Source of the DNA: Paenibacillus sp. JCM 18996
GTDB lineage: Bacteria > Bacillota > Bacilli > Paenibacillales > NBRC-103111
Reading direction: 5' to 3'
DNA length: 5,565 nucleotides
NCBI GenBank assembly: GCA_001313085.1
Contig: BBFE01000080.1
Span: 1 to 5,565, forward strand
The translations under genes were made by a program, and so were the position numbers. The notes under the pieces were generated by a model, which was not told the DNA's origin, did no database searches, and saw only the letters and a list, made by a program, of their open reading frames with translations. Each line of letters opens with the position of its first letter. Position 1 is the stretch's first letter. Shown in pieces: positions 5,492 to 5,565 of this stretch.

Positions 5492-5520
5492 ACGGAACCG
5501 AGGGCGAACGAGCAGCGTTC

Positions 5521-5527
5521 AGGAGGG
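5521..5527 (+). promoter_or_regulatory. Ribosome binding site of the truncated last gene
   Basis: AGGAGGG is a near-perfect match to the 16S rRNA 3' end and stands 5 bases before the ATG at 5533. It fixes the start of a gene that is otherwise too short to recognise. Confidence 0.75.
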
Positions 5528-5532
5528 AGAAA

Positions 5533-5565
5533 ATGAATAAAACCCCGAGCAGATTTACTGGGCTT
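5533..5565 (+). CDS. Start of an unidentified gene, cut off by the window end
   Basis: Only the first 11 codons are visible, reading MNKTPSRFTGL. The strong AGGAGGG just upstream supports a real start. It begins 41 bases after the stop of the DM13-like gene, with no terminator between them, so the two are probably co-transcribed. No function can be assigned. Confidence 0.65.
   Translation, partial: MNKTPSRFTGL

Overview
The window looks like chromosomal DNA of a Gram-positive Bacillales bacterium, most likely Paenibacillus-like. The evidence is a long tRNA array in the order of the Bacillus subtilis trnD cluster, strong AGGAGG-type ribosome binding sites, sigma-A promoters with 17-bp spacers, and T-rich intrinsic terminators. 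The genus is an inference from remembered sequences, not from a search.

Layout. Positions 22-1796 hold 18 tRNA genes, all on the + strand: Asn, Ser, Glu, Val, initiator Met, Asp, Phe, Thr, Tyr, Trp, His, Gln, Gly, Cys, Leu(UAA), Arg(ACG), Leu(CAA), Leu(UAG). A consensus promoter sits inside the array before tRNA-Val, and a perfect 13-bp inverted repeat lies between initiator Met and Asp. A bidirectional terminator (1802-1843) separates the array from a convergent LacI-family regulator gene (2886 down to 1872, - strand) that is broken by several small indels. Divergent from the regulator is a two-gene operon (3015-4499) for a split UxaA-type dehydratase: a SAF-domain small subunit and a catalytic large subunit joined by an ATGA overlap. 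A terminator follows (4593-4630). Next comes a membrane-anchored protein with a low-complexity linker and a C-terminal DM13-like domain (4788-5491), then the first 11 codons of another gene that runs off the window.

How the parts work together. The regulator and dehydratase genes share a short control region. Their back-to-back promoters overlap at the -35 boxes, and a perfect palindrome covers the start of the dehydratase transcript. This is the usual layout of a sugar-acid catabolic operon repressed by a divergent LacI-family protein. The substrate is probably altronate or a related aldonate/aldarate, but a sulfolactate lyase (SuyAB-like) reading cannot be excluded.

Quality warning. Three of the four complete protein genes need frame corrections to give normal proteins, and tRNA-Gly carries one extra base in its acceptor stem. 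Five of the breaks fall in A/T runs of 6 or 7 bases. This suggests either homopolymer sequencing errors or, for the regulator, real decay. Products below are described from the corrected reading frames, and this is stated each time.

I see no CRISPR array, transposase, phage gene or clearly new multi-gene system here. The most interesting signals are the paired operator-like palindromes 168 bp apart, the internal tRNA promoter and hairpin, the odd tRNA-Gly, and the DM13-like domain lacking its usual cysteine.
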